Below, piece after piece: positions 7,964 through 14,733 of a stretch of 32,220 nt of DNA; positions within the stretch are counted from its first letter, which is position 1; the number at the start of each line of letters is the position of its first letter. The notes beneath the pieces were generated by a model, which searched no databases, was not told the DNA's origin, and saw only the letters and a program-made list of their open reading frames with translations. The translations under genes were made by a program, and so were the position numbers. This stretch comes from Pseudomonadota bacterium. Its GTDB lineage: Bacteria > Pseudomonadota > Alphaproteobacteria > Rickettsiales > UBA1997. Location: NCBI GenBank assembly GCA_009925685.1, contig RFYG01000005.1:1-32220 (forward strand), given 5' to 3'.

Positions 7964-9166
7964 ATGAACTACAAAAATAAAAGCCTAAATTTCAATCATT
8001 ATAAGAATGAAACCAAAATGATTAGAGGTGGCTCAATCAGGAGCAATTTTGGCGAGACCTCCGAAGCAATTTATTTAAACTCCGGTTTTTGTTACAATAG
8101 CGCCGAAGTCGCAGAAAGCCGTTTCAACGGCGAAGATCCGGGATATGTTTATTCGCGTTATATAAATCCTTCCTTAAAAATGCTTGAGGAGCGCATAAAT
8201 CTTCTTGAAAATTCTGAAGCCAGTTGTGTCATGGCCTCGGGCATGTCAGCGGTTTTCGCCTCAATTATGTGTCAAATAAGAGCTGGCGACCATTTTATCG
8301 CTTCTCGCGTTTTGTTCGGGTCATGTTATCACATTGCCACCAAAATTTTACCCAACTATGGAATTGAAGTTTCGTTGGTGGATGGAACTAACCAAGACGA
8401 GTGGCGTAAAGCTTTTAAAAAAAATACCAAACTAGTTTTTATTGAAACCCCCGCCAATCCAAATTTAGAAATTATTGATATAGAATTTGTGGCGAGCTTG
8501 TGCCAAAAACATAACGCCAGCCTTATTGTCGATAATATTTTCGCTTCTTCATATTCTCAAAAGGCTTTTGATTTGGGAGCCAATATTGTTATTTATTCAA
8601 CTACCAAGCATTTCGACGGGCAGGGTAGAACATTGGGTGGGGTTGTTTTAGGTTCGCAATCTTTTATCAAAGACACTTTATTACCCTTTCATCGTCATAC
8701 CGGACCAGCCCTAAGTCCGTTCAATGCGTGGATAATTTTTAAAGCTCTCGAGACTTATCAAATGCGCATGGAACGCCATTGTAATAATGCTCGAAAAATT
8801 GCTGATTTTCTTGAGTCGCACCCCAAAATACAGCGAGTTTATTACCCCGAACTTAAATCACATAAACAATTTGAAATTGCGCAAAGGCAAATGAAAAATG
8901 GCGGATCAATGATAGCCTTTGAAACAATCGGCTCAAAGGCTAATTGCTTTAAATTCATGAATAATTTACAAATTATTGATATTTCCAATAATCTTGGTGA
9001 TTCGAAAACTCTTATTACTCATCCTTCAACCACAACTCATTCTAATATTTCTTTAGATGAGCAGAGAAAAATTGGCATCAATGATACGATGTGTCGATTA
9101 TCGGTTGGCCTTGAGAATGTTGAAGATTTGATCGAAGATTTAAAAATTTCACTCGATAAAATATAA
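7964..9166 (+). CDS. metZ: O-succinylhomoserine sulfhydrylase (MetZ type)
   Basis: Cys/Met-metabolism PLP enzyme that makes homocysteine from O-succinylhomoserine and sulfide. The protein is about 400 residues from the chosen start. MIRGGSIRSNFGETSEAIYL and GEDPGYVYSRYINPS are strongly MetZ-like. PLP-binding lysine K215 is in YSTTKHFDGQGRTLGG, and SHPSTTTHS-type residues near the C-terminus (THPSTTTHSNIS) fit the family. An ATG at 7907 would add 19 unrelated residues; MNYKNKSLN at 7964 is preferred, and MIRGG at 8018 is possible. A cystathionine gamma-synthase or methionine gamma-lyase is less likely given the N-terminal signature. With metF in this window it supports methionine synthesis by direct sulfhydrylation. 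Confidence 0.9.
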   Translation: MNYKNKSLNFNHYKNETKMIRGGSIRSNFGETSEAIYLNSGFCYNSAEVAESRFNGEDPGYVYSRYINPSLKMLEERINLLENSEASCVMASGMSAVFASIMCQIRAGDHFIASRVLFGSCYHIATKILPNYGIEVSLVDGTNQDEWRKAFKKNTKLVFIETPANPNLEIIDIEFVASLCQKHNASLIVDNIFASSYSQKAFDLGANIVIYSTTKHFDGQGRTLGGVVLGSQSFIKDTLLPFHRHTGPALSPFNAWIIFKALETYQMRMERHCNNARKIADFLESHPKIQRVYYPELKSHKQFEIAQRQMKNGGSMIAFETIGSKANCFKFMNNLQIIDISNNLGDSKTLITHPSTTTHSNISLDEQRKIGINDTMCRLSVGLENVEDLIEDLKISLDKI

Positions 9167-9182
9167 TCTAAAAATTTTAGCT

Positions 9183-9674
9183 ATGCCTAGTTTTGATTTA
9201 GTCTCCAAAGTTAATTTTCAAGAAATCGACAACGCCGTTAACTCAGTTGTTCGTGAGCTTACTAACCGCTATGATTTTAAAGGGGCGATTTTTAGCGTGG
9301 AATTAAAAGCGAAAGAAAATCTAATTATATTAATAGCTGACAGCGACTACAAGCTTGAAGCAGTCCGCGATTCACTTAAGGTTTTTGGAACTAAGCGAGG
9401 CATCGATGTAAAAGCTTTTGACTTTCAAGAGCCTCAAAAAGCCGGTGGCAATACTCTTAAGCAAGAAGTTAAGCTAAAAAATGGTATCGACCAAGAAAAT
9501 GCCAAAAAAATCACCAAACACCTGAAAGATTTAAAACTCAAAGTTCAAGCTTCAATTCGGGCTGATGAAGTTAGGGTTGAAGGTAAGAAGCGCGATGATT
9601 TACAAGAAGCCATTGCATCGATTAGGGCTTTTGATTTTGGTATCCCGCTTCAATTTATAAATTTTAGAGATTAG
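9183..9674 (+). CDS. yajQ: YajQ-family nucleotide-binding protein
   Basis: 163-residue member of the YajQ/DUF520 family, cytosolic proteins with two ferredoxin-like halves that bind nucleotides (cyclic di-GMP in Xanthomonas). The N-terminal MPSFDLVSKVNFQEIDNAVN, the NRYDFKG motif, KRGIDVKAFDFQEPQKAGGN and the C-terminal AFDFGIPLQFINFRD are all family hallmarks. Full length, with an unambiguous start. It follows metZ by 16 bp and may be cotranscribed with it. Its physiological role in this organism cannot be told from sequence. Confidence 0.95.
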   Translation: MPSFDLVSKVNFQEIDNAVNSVVRELTNRYDFKGAIFSVELKAKENLIILIADSDYKLEAVRDSLKVFGTKRGIDVKAFDFQEPQKAGGNTLKQEVKLKNGIDQENAKKITKHLKDLKLKVQASIRADEVRVEGKKRDDLQEAIASIRAFDFGIPLQFINFRD

Positions 9675-9676
9675 CC

Positions 9677-9706
9677 ATGAGACCGCCAGTCATGAAACCG
9701 CCAGTA
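9677..9706 (+). repeat. 15-bp duplication containing the start codon
   Basis: ATGAGACCGCCAGT at 9677-9690 and ATGAAACCGCCAGT at 9692-9705 differ by one base and repeat with a 15-bp period. The duplication provides two in-frame start codons for the hypothetical gene and reads MRPPV-MKPPV. Confidence 0.8.
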
Positions 9707-10180
9707 ACTAAATACTTAACTTATTTAACAAAACAACATACACTTAGCGGAGCGCCCGTAAGCGGATTCAATCCGGGTAGCCCTTTTTTTCGTGGATTTG
9801 TACCGCCTCGACATCAAAATAACGGACCATATTCGCACCCAGTTACAAGAGGCTTCGGTATGGCTCTAGGACCTGGAATTTTTGCGGGATTCTTAGCAAA
9901 TTTTTTTACAATTTATTCGATTTTGTTAATTGCTGATACTCTTAATCGAGATAAAGCCTCGAGAGTTCCTGGAAAAAAAAGTCAAGTTATTTCAAAAGAA
10001 TCAACCTCTTTTGGTCCACCACTTGCCTTAGTTGAGGGTTTGTTGAGCGGGGCATTTAATATGGGAATCAAAGGTCCTTATTCATTTGGCAATGAATATC
10101 CTGATTATTCTCCAAAAGTGCATTTTTGTGCAAATTTACAACAACCACCTCAGCGACAAACATCTCAGCTATTTATTTAA
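9677..10180 (+). CDS. Hypothetical protein with one membrane segment
   Basis: 167-residue protein that I do not recognise. It begins 2 bp after the yajQ stop codon, so it is probably translated from the same mRNA. The N-terminal 70 residues are Pro/Gly-rich without a signal peptide. One strongly hydrophobic segment lies at about 72-91 (LGPGIFAGFLANFFTIYSIL). The C-terminal part is polar with several Gly/Pro/Tyr residues and a single Cys. The first two codon groups are a near-perfect duplication (MRPPV then MKPPV), so either ATG could be the start. It converges on thiS. Codon use looks like its neighbours, so it is probably a real gene. Confidence 0.55.
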   Translation: MRPPVMKPPVTKYLTYLTKQHTLSGAPVSGFNPGSPFFRGFVPPRHQNNGPYSHPVTRGFGMALGPGIFAGFLANFFTIYSILLIADTLNRDKASRVPGKKSQVISKESTSFGPPLALVEGLLSGAFNMGIKGPYSFGNEYPDYSPKVHFCANLQQPPQRQTSQLFI

Positions 10181-10188
10181 CTTACTAA

Positions 10189-10398
10189 TCAACCACCACC
10201 TATAAAGTGAACGATTTCGATTTTACAATTTTCAGTTAAAATAGTTTTTTCAAAATCCATAGGATTAATTATTTCTAAGTCCTTTTCGATGGCAATTTTT
10301 TTGACATCAAGCTCGAGTTGATTAATAAGTTCAAAAAGAGTGATGTTGTGATTAACTTCGACAATTTCACCATTTATAAAAATTTTAATTTTTATCAT
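10189..10398 (-). CDS. thiS: Sulfur carrier protein ThiS
   Basis: 69-residue ubiquitin-like sulfur carrier. The fold pattern is visible: first strand IKIFINGEIVEV, the TLFELINQL helix, the GKDL-equivalent turn, ENCKIEIVHFIGGG at the end. The C-terminal Gly-Gly-Gly (67-69) is the site of adenylation and thiocarboxylation. ThiS donates sulfur for the thiazole ring of thiamine. No thiG, thiF, thiO or thiE lies nearby, so partners must be elsewhere. A MoaD-type carrier is the alternative, but the short length and sequence near the tail favour ThiS. It is divergent from lptF with a 71-bp gap and converges on the hypothetical gene. A weak AGG lies before the start. Confidence 0.88.
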   Translation of the reverse strand: MIKIKIFINGEIVEVNHNITLFELINQLELDVKKIAIEKDLEIINPMDFEKTILTENCKIEIVHFIGGG

Positions 10399-10469
10399 CG
10401 CCTATAATAATTTGTTAAATTAAGTTAGTATTTAGCTTTTTTTGGGAGTTGTAATTCAATTTAGTTCCA

Positions 10470-11552
10470 ATGATTTATAAATCATATATTTTTAAAACAT
10501 CTTTGTTGAATTGGCTGAGCATAACTCTCATTTTAGTGGTTTTAATTTGGTTTAGTCGAGCAATAACTTTCCTGAATTTAGTCACCGAGAATGGTATTAA
10601 AATCCGCGATTTTTTCTTTTTATTTTTGTTAATATTGCCGTGGATTTTGATATATATTTTGCCAATTTCTTTCTTCGTTTCCACGCTTCTTTCTTTAAAT
10701 AAATTAAACAATAATAGCGAAATTATTATTTTAAAAAATTGCGGTTTATCAAATCTCAAGATTTCAAAGCCAATAATTTTTTTGGGTATTTTTATAACTT
10801 CAATTTGTTATTTTTTATCTTTTTACTTAATGCCTCTGGCCAATAAGCAACTGAGGATATCGCGCAATACAATCAAAGAAAATTATACAAATATTGCTTT
10901 CAATCCCCAAACTTTTGAGAGCTTCAACGGAATCACCATATACTCTGCTAAGCGCGATGATCAAAATAATCTTGAGGGACTTCTGATTAATGACCAAACA
11001 AAAAATGATTACACTATCACTATAACTGCTCAAAAGGGCAATTTGGTTGTTCAAGATGATGCGGTTTATTTGAAGCTTTGGAATGGAAGTTTGCAAAAGC
11101 ATATTTTTGAATCTGGCAAGACCGAAATTTTAAAATTTGATAACTATATTTTTAATTTAAATAACAAGGACCAAGAATATTCAGACTTTAAGTGGAAGCC
11201 CAACGAAAGATATATTACCGAGTTAATCAATTACGATATATTATCAACTGATGAGCAAATCAGGGCATTGCGTTCGGAGCTTCATAAAAGAATCAACGAA
11301 CCACTAATTTCTTTGATATTTAGTCTTATAATTTCAACCATAATTTTAAATGCAAAACTATCAAGGCGAGGCAATTTTTGGATATCTTTCTGGGCTTTGG
11401 GTCTATGTTTATCATATGTTATAATGCTTATATTTAGTTTTCGAATGACGGATAAAATCGATGATATTTTTTTCCTGCCATATTTGGTAAATTTAATTTA
11501 CTTAGCGATTTTTTTAGGCTTTATAAATGCTAATTTTTATATCAAAAAATGA
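10470..11552 (+). CDS. lptF: LPS export permease LptF
   Basis: Inner-membrane permease of the LptB2FG ABC transporter, which extracts lipopolysaccharide from the inner membrane and passes it to LptC/LptA. 360 residues: three N-terminal transmembrane helices (about 12-33, 45-75, 98-122), a periplasmic beta-jellyroll (about 125-260, with the LEGLLINDQTKNDYTITITA stretch typical of LptF), and three C-terminal helices (about 270-290, 300-322, 330-355). SEIIILKNCGLSNLKISKP is the coupling-helix region. The stop codon overlaps the start of lptG by 4 bp (ATGA), so the two are translationally coupled. Presence implies an LPS-bearing outer membrane. Confidence 0.93.
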   Translation: MIYKSYIFKTSLLNWLSITLILVVLIWFSRAITFLNLVTENGIKIRDFFFLFLLILPWILIYILPISFFVSTLLSLNKLNNNSEIIILKNCGLSNLKISKPIIFLGIFITSICYFLSFYLMPLANKQLRISRNTIKENYTNIAFNPQTFESFNGITIYSAKRDDQNNLEGLLINDQTKNDYTITITAQKGNLVVQDDAVYLKLWNGSLQKHIFESGKTEILKFDNYIFNLNNKDQEYSDFKWKPNERYITELINYDILSTDEQIRALRSELHKRINEPLISLIFSLIISTIILNAKLSRRGNFWISFWALGLCLSYVIMLIFSFRMTDKIDDIFFLPYLVNLIYLAIFLGFINANFYIKK

Positions 11553-12661
11553 TCCTCAATAAAATTAATTTATATTTAGCAAAAAATTTTCTTAAAAACT
11601 TCTTAATCATTGTTCTGGGCTTTTGGATTATCTTTTTTTTAATAAATTTAATCGATATTTTTAACCGAATTAATGATGCACAAGTCGGAATTAAATTAAT
11701 GTTTATTTTATCTTTTTTAAAAACCCCCAAAAACCTTTCATCTATTGTTGTTTCGATAGTTTTAATTTCTTCAATTTACACTTTGTTTCAAATGTCAAAT
11801 CGGACCGAAATCACTGTTATCAGAAATTGCGGATATTCATTGTGGCAAATTGCTAATCCACTCGTTATTTCGGCAATATTTTTGGCAATTATTTGGATTA
11901 TTTTTTTTAACTTTTTCGAGATTTGGTCTTCAAATAAATACAATAATTTTGAGGCGAAATATCTGCAAACAGAAATGCGAGAAACTCTTGATATTGGTAA
12001 TGGCATTTGGTTTAGGCAAAAAAATTTAATCAACGACTCCGAAACAATTATCATAGTGACCAGAAAAATTTACAAAAATAGTTTGGATTTATTTGAAGTA
12101 AGTTTGTGGTTTTTTGATAAAAATAATGATTTTTATAAAAGAGTGGACGCTCGAAAAATGTTTTTGAATAACGGAAAATGGGTGATTGAAAAAGCGATAG
12201 TAAATCAGGAAAATTCAATTAATCAAATGTTTGAATCAATTCAAATCCCAACTGAAATTGATGAAAATTTTTTGAAAAATAAAATTGTTAATAACTTTGA
12301 AAATGCCGAATCTTTTTTTATTTTTGAGCTTCCTAAAATTATTGATGATTTAAAAAAATCCGGTCTTAATCCAAAAAAATTACAAATTCATTTTCATTCC
12401 AAACTAAACTACATAATTTTGTTTGTGGCGATGGTTTTATTTTCAGTTTTTTTTGGCGTTAATGACGTTAGAAATCGCAAATCAAATATTAAACTTTTGA
12501 TCGGTATAATTTTTGGTTTAATGATTTTTTTAAGCTCCTCAATTTTTTCGACCCTTGGATCATCGGGCATCTTTTCGATTTTCGAATCGACTTGGCTGAT
12601 AAGTTTTATATATCTTGCAATTAGTATTTTGTTTATCCGAAGCAAAGAAACTAGACTTTGA
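11549..12661 (+). CDS. lptG: LPS export permease LptG
   Basis: Second permease of LptB2FG, partner of the LptF encoded just upstream. 370 residues with the same plan: three N-terminal helices, a periplasmic beta-jellyroll (about 135-270, beginning TLDIGNGIWFRQKN) and three C-terminal helices. The NRTEITVIRNCGYSLWQIAN coupling region and the LKTPKNLSSIVVSIVLISSI helix are typical of LptG (YjgQ), which separates it from LptF. The start overlaps the lptF stop by 4 bp. No terminator is visible after it; the next 194 bp carry a tandem repeat and a promoter-like -10. Confidence 0.92.
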   Translation: MILNKINLYLAKNFLKNFLIIVLGFWIIFFLINLIDIFNRINDAQVGIKLMFILSFLKTPKNLSSIVVSIVLISSIYTLFQMSNRTEITVIRNCGYSLWQIANPLVISAIFLAIIWIIFFNFFEIWSSNKYNNFEAKYLQTEMRETLDIGNGIWFRQKNLINDSETIIIVTRKIYKNSLDLFEVSLWFFDKNNDFYKRVDARKMFLNNGKWVIEKAIVNQENSINQMFESIQIPTEIDENFLKNKIVNNFENAESFFIFELPKIIDDLKKSGLNPKKLQIHFHSKLNYIILFVAMVLFSVFFGVNDVRNRKSNIKLLIGIIFGLMIFLSSSIFSTLGSSGIFSIFESTWLISFIYLAISILFIRSKETRL

Positions 12662-12673
12662 TTATAAAAAATC

Positions 12674-12709
12674 CCCTTAAAATTTCCCTTAAAAAAACCC
12701 TTACAATTT
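12674..12709 (+). repeat. Three tandem 12-bp repeats (CCCTTANAAWWW)
   Basis: CCCTTAAAATTT, CCCTTAAAAAAA and CCCTTACAATTT follow one another without gaps at 12674, 12686 and 12698. The hexamer CCCTTA is exact in all three. They begin 13 bp after the lptG stop and end about 50 bp before a TATAAT box that probably serves the lipoprotein operon. Confidence 0.75.
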
Positions 12710-12761
12710 TTATCGCAAATCAACTACGCGTTAGCTTTAATTACTTATTTGTTTCACAATT

Positions 12762-12767
12762 TATAAT
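12762..12767 (+). promoter_or_regulatory. Candidate -10 box for the lipoprotein operon
   Basis: A perfect TATAAT lies 88 bp upstream of the first lipoprotein start. The -35 region is poor: the best hexamers, TTACTT and TTTAAT, are 15 and 20 bp away. A promoter with a weak -35 might depend on an activator, and the 12-bp repeats upstream could be its site; that link is inferred. Confidence 0.35.
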
Positions 12768-12855
12768 GCTAATTTGATTTGTTGAAAAGTTATTTTGCAT
12801 CTCTAATCTGACTCAAGAATTTCAAATTAAATAATCCCAAAACAATTTAAAAACT

Positions 12856-13476
12856 ATGAAAAAAACAATACTTACCCAATTGATGGTCATTTCTCTTGTC
12901 TTTTCTTGCGCTCCAAAAGTTGCTCAAGATGTTAAAAAATCTGCAAACGATCTGAGCGATTTGCCTGAATGGGTATTGGATCCAAAAATTAAAGATGGCG
13001 TTGCCGGGGTTGGTATTGCAAGTCCGTCACGCGCAGGAATTACAGTTCAACTTCCAAAAGCTGAACTCGATGCCAAAGCTAATATTGCTTCAACAATCCA
13101 ATCTGAAATTTCTCGCGTCACTAAAAATGCTTTGAGATCTGGAAAAGTTAACGATGCTGACGATGTTGAAGAATTTTTTGCTCAAGCTAGCAAAGAAGTT
13201 GTCAAAAATCTTCCACTTTCAGGTGCTAGAAGAATTCATATGTTCAAAGCTCAAGATGGAACTCTTTATGTTCACATGATGATTGATGATCAAGATTACA
13301 GCAAATTCTTAAAAAATAGCCAAAAAGAATTCGAAGAAAAACTAAAAAAATCAAATCTTAGTCGCGATAATATCGACAAATCTCAAACAGCTACCAAAGA
13401 TTTATTTGATGAGTTAGAAAAAGAGCGCGGAAATGTTCCGGCTCTTCCAGCCAAAACTGAAACTTCAAAAAACTAA
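12856..13476 (+). CDS. LPP20-family lipoprotein
   Basis: 206-residue lipoprotein. The signal peptide ends in LVFSC, a lipobox with C18 as the lipidated residue. The mature part has the LPP20 pattern: LPEWVLDPKIKDGVAGVGIA near the start (compare PxWV...GxG), an alpha-helical KAELDAKANIASTI segment, then LSGARRIHMFKAQDGTLYVHMMID. The family includes the Helicobacter Lpp20 antigen and FlgP, an outer-membrane-associated flagellar basal-disk/H-ring protein of Campylobacter and Vibrio. The C-terminal 50 residues are charged and probably disordered. It is the first gene of the probable 12856-19300 operon. No Shine-Dalgarno is seen. Role unknown; an outer-membrane-associated ring or scaffold component is an inference from the family. 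Confidence 0.75.
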   Translation: MKKTILTQLMVISLVFSCAPKVAQDVKKSANDLSDLPEWVLDPKIKDGVAGVGIASPSRAGITVQLPKAELDAKANIASTIQSEISRVTKNALRSGKVNDADDVEEFFAQASKEVVKNLPLSGARRIHMFKAQDGTLYVHMMIDDQDYSKFLKNSQKEFEEKLKKSNLSRDNIDKSQTATKDLFDELEKERGNVPALPAKTETSKN

Positions 13477-13485
13477 AATCAAAAA

Positions 13486-13545
13486 CTTGCCCAAATTTAA
13501 GGTCAAAATTTAAATTCTAATTATTTAAACTTTATTTTGGGCAAG
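13486..13545 (+). promoter_or_regulatory. Long hairpin between two lipoprotein genes
   Basis: CTTGCCCAAA (13486-13495) and TTTGGGCAAG (13536-13545) form a perfect 10-bp inverted repeat separated by 40 A/T-rich nt. It begins 9 bp after the first lipoprotein stop. No T run follows, so it is more likely an mRNA-processing or stabilising structure, or a partial attenuator, than an intrinsic terminator. Confidence 0.5.
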
Positions 13546-13567
13546 CAAAACTCCCACTTATAAAATC

Positions 13568-13723
13568 ATGAAAAAATTATCCGTTTTTCTACTTTTTTTG
13601 ACATTCTCTTGTTCAAATTATAACTCAGAATTATCTCAAACTTCTAAATCTTCATCGGCCTCTTCGCGCATTGATAATGTTCAGTCTGGTGCCAATAAAA
13701 TTTTTAAAGATATCAATGAATAA
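13568..13723 (+). CDS. Small 51-residue lipoprotein
   Basis: Short gene beginning MKKLSVFLLFLTFSC: a compact signal peptide with lipobox FSC and C15 as the lipidated residue, like the LPP20 lipoprotein before it. The mature peptide of 37 residues is Ser/Asn-rich (SQTSKSSSASSR) with a short amphipathic tail ending IFKDINE. No known domain. Its stop overlaps the start of the next gene by 8 bp (ATGAATAA), and that close coupling plus the matching lipobox is the main support that it is real. It may be a tether or small partner of the flanking LPP20-type proteins. Confidence 0.65.
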   Translation: MKKLSVFLLFLTFSCSNYNSELSQTSKSSSASSRIDNVQSGANKIFKDINE

Positions 13724-14693
13724 AAAAATCATAATCCTATTAAATATTTTGCTTTTAACCCTCGCAAATGTTGCGGTTGCTAAAGAATCAGGTATCCCAT
13801 CTTGGTTTTCAAAGCCTCGTAAAAATAATATTGATGTTTTATATGGCATTGGAGAGGGCGCTTCTCTTGAGGAGGCCACCAAAAATGCTCTTGCCGATAC
13901 GGCTGGCAAATTAGTGGTTTCAATTTCATCCGAATCACAGCTAATAAAGGAAGAAAATCAGAATAGTTTCAACGAAGAGTTGCGTCAAAAGGTTCGACAA
14001 TCTATCGAAAAAATCAGTTTTTCTGGTTACGAGGTTTCTAAAAGTGAAGAAATTGACAAAAGATTCTATGTCGAAGTTTCTGTCGAAAGAGATCCTTTTA
14101 TCAATGAGCAAAAGGAGCGAATCGAGTTTTTAAAACGCAAAATTAAAGATCTTGATAAAAATTCATCTGGAGCCAATCCAATTCAGCGAAGAACAAGCCT
14201 TATTAAAATTCTCGACTTATGCAAAGAACTTGAATTGAAAGGACGAATTTTGGCTGGCGCTCAAGAGGAAGTTGATATGAAAAATATTTTATCAAGCATT
14301 GCGAATTATCAAAATGAATTTGAAAAATCATCATCTTCGATTGAATTCTTTTTTGACAATTCGATTCCCAAAGATTTATTACAAATAATTCGAACCGCTC
14401 TTAACAAAGATGGACTTAAAATTGCTAAAAACTTTGATAAAAATGATGCAAATCAAATCGTCATAAAGGGCAATTATACCTCAACTTCAAATCTAATTTA
14501 TGGTGCTCACATTGTAAAAATTAATGCTGATTTTGAAAATTTTTCGCAAGAAAAAGTTGTGGCGAGTAATAATATCGAGGTTTCGGGAAGTTCAACTATC
14601 GGTGAATCTGAGGCCACAAAGTCCGCAATAAAATCTTTGGAAGAAAAAATTCAAAAAGATGGAATTCTTAAAATTCTCGGTATTTTGAATTGA
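13716..14693 (+). CDS. Periplasmic LPP20-like domain protein
   Basis: 325-residue exported protein. The start at 13716 (MNKKIIILLNILLLTLANVAVA) gives a clean Sec signal peptide cut after AVA; an upstream ATG at 13671 would spoil it. It lacks a lipobox cysteine, so it should be soluble in the periplasm. The first mature part, IPSWFSKPRKNNIDVLYGIG followed by EEATKNALADTAGKLVVSIS, is LPP20-like. Residues about 130-215 are charged and helical, with a likely coiled coil near KERIEFLKRKIKDL. The last 110 residues form a mixed alpha/beta region I cannot name. It overlaps the small lipoprotein by 8 bp. Two LPP20-like genes in one operon imply a duplicated fold in one assembly. Confidence 0.65.
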   Translation: MNKKIIILLNILLLTLANVAVAKESGIPSWFSKPRKNNIDVLYGIGEGASLEEATKNALADTAGKLVVSISSESQLIKEENQNSFNEELRQKVRQSIEKISFSGYEVSKSEEIDKRFYVEVSVERDPFINEQKERIEFLKRKIKDLDKNSSGANPIQRRTSLIKILDLCKELELKGRILAGAQEEVDMKNILSSIANYQNEFEKSSSSIEFFFDNSIPKDLLQIIRTALNKDGLKIAKNFDKNDANQIVIKGNYTSTSNLIYGAHIVKINADFENFSQEKVVASNNIEVSGSSTIGESEATKSAIKSLEEKIQKDGILKILGILN

Positions 14694-14733
14694 AACTCTC
14701 AAAAATAAAACCTTTAACAAAAAATTAAAAAAT

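Noticed and set aside
12677-12703. CtrA binding site in the 12-bp repeats
   Set aside because: The CtrA pattern is TTAA-N7-TTAA; the gap here is 8 bp and the third copy reads TTAC, and A/T-rich DNA gives many near matches by chance.
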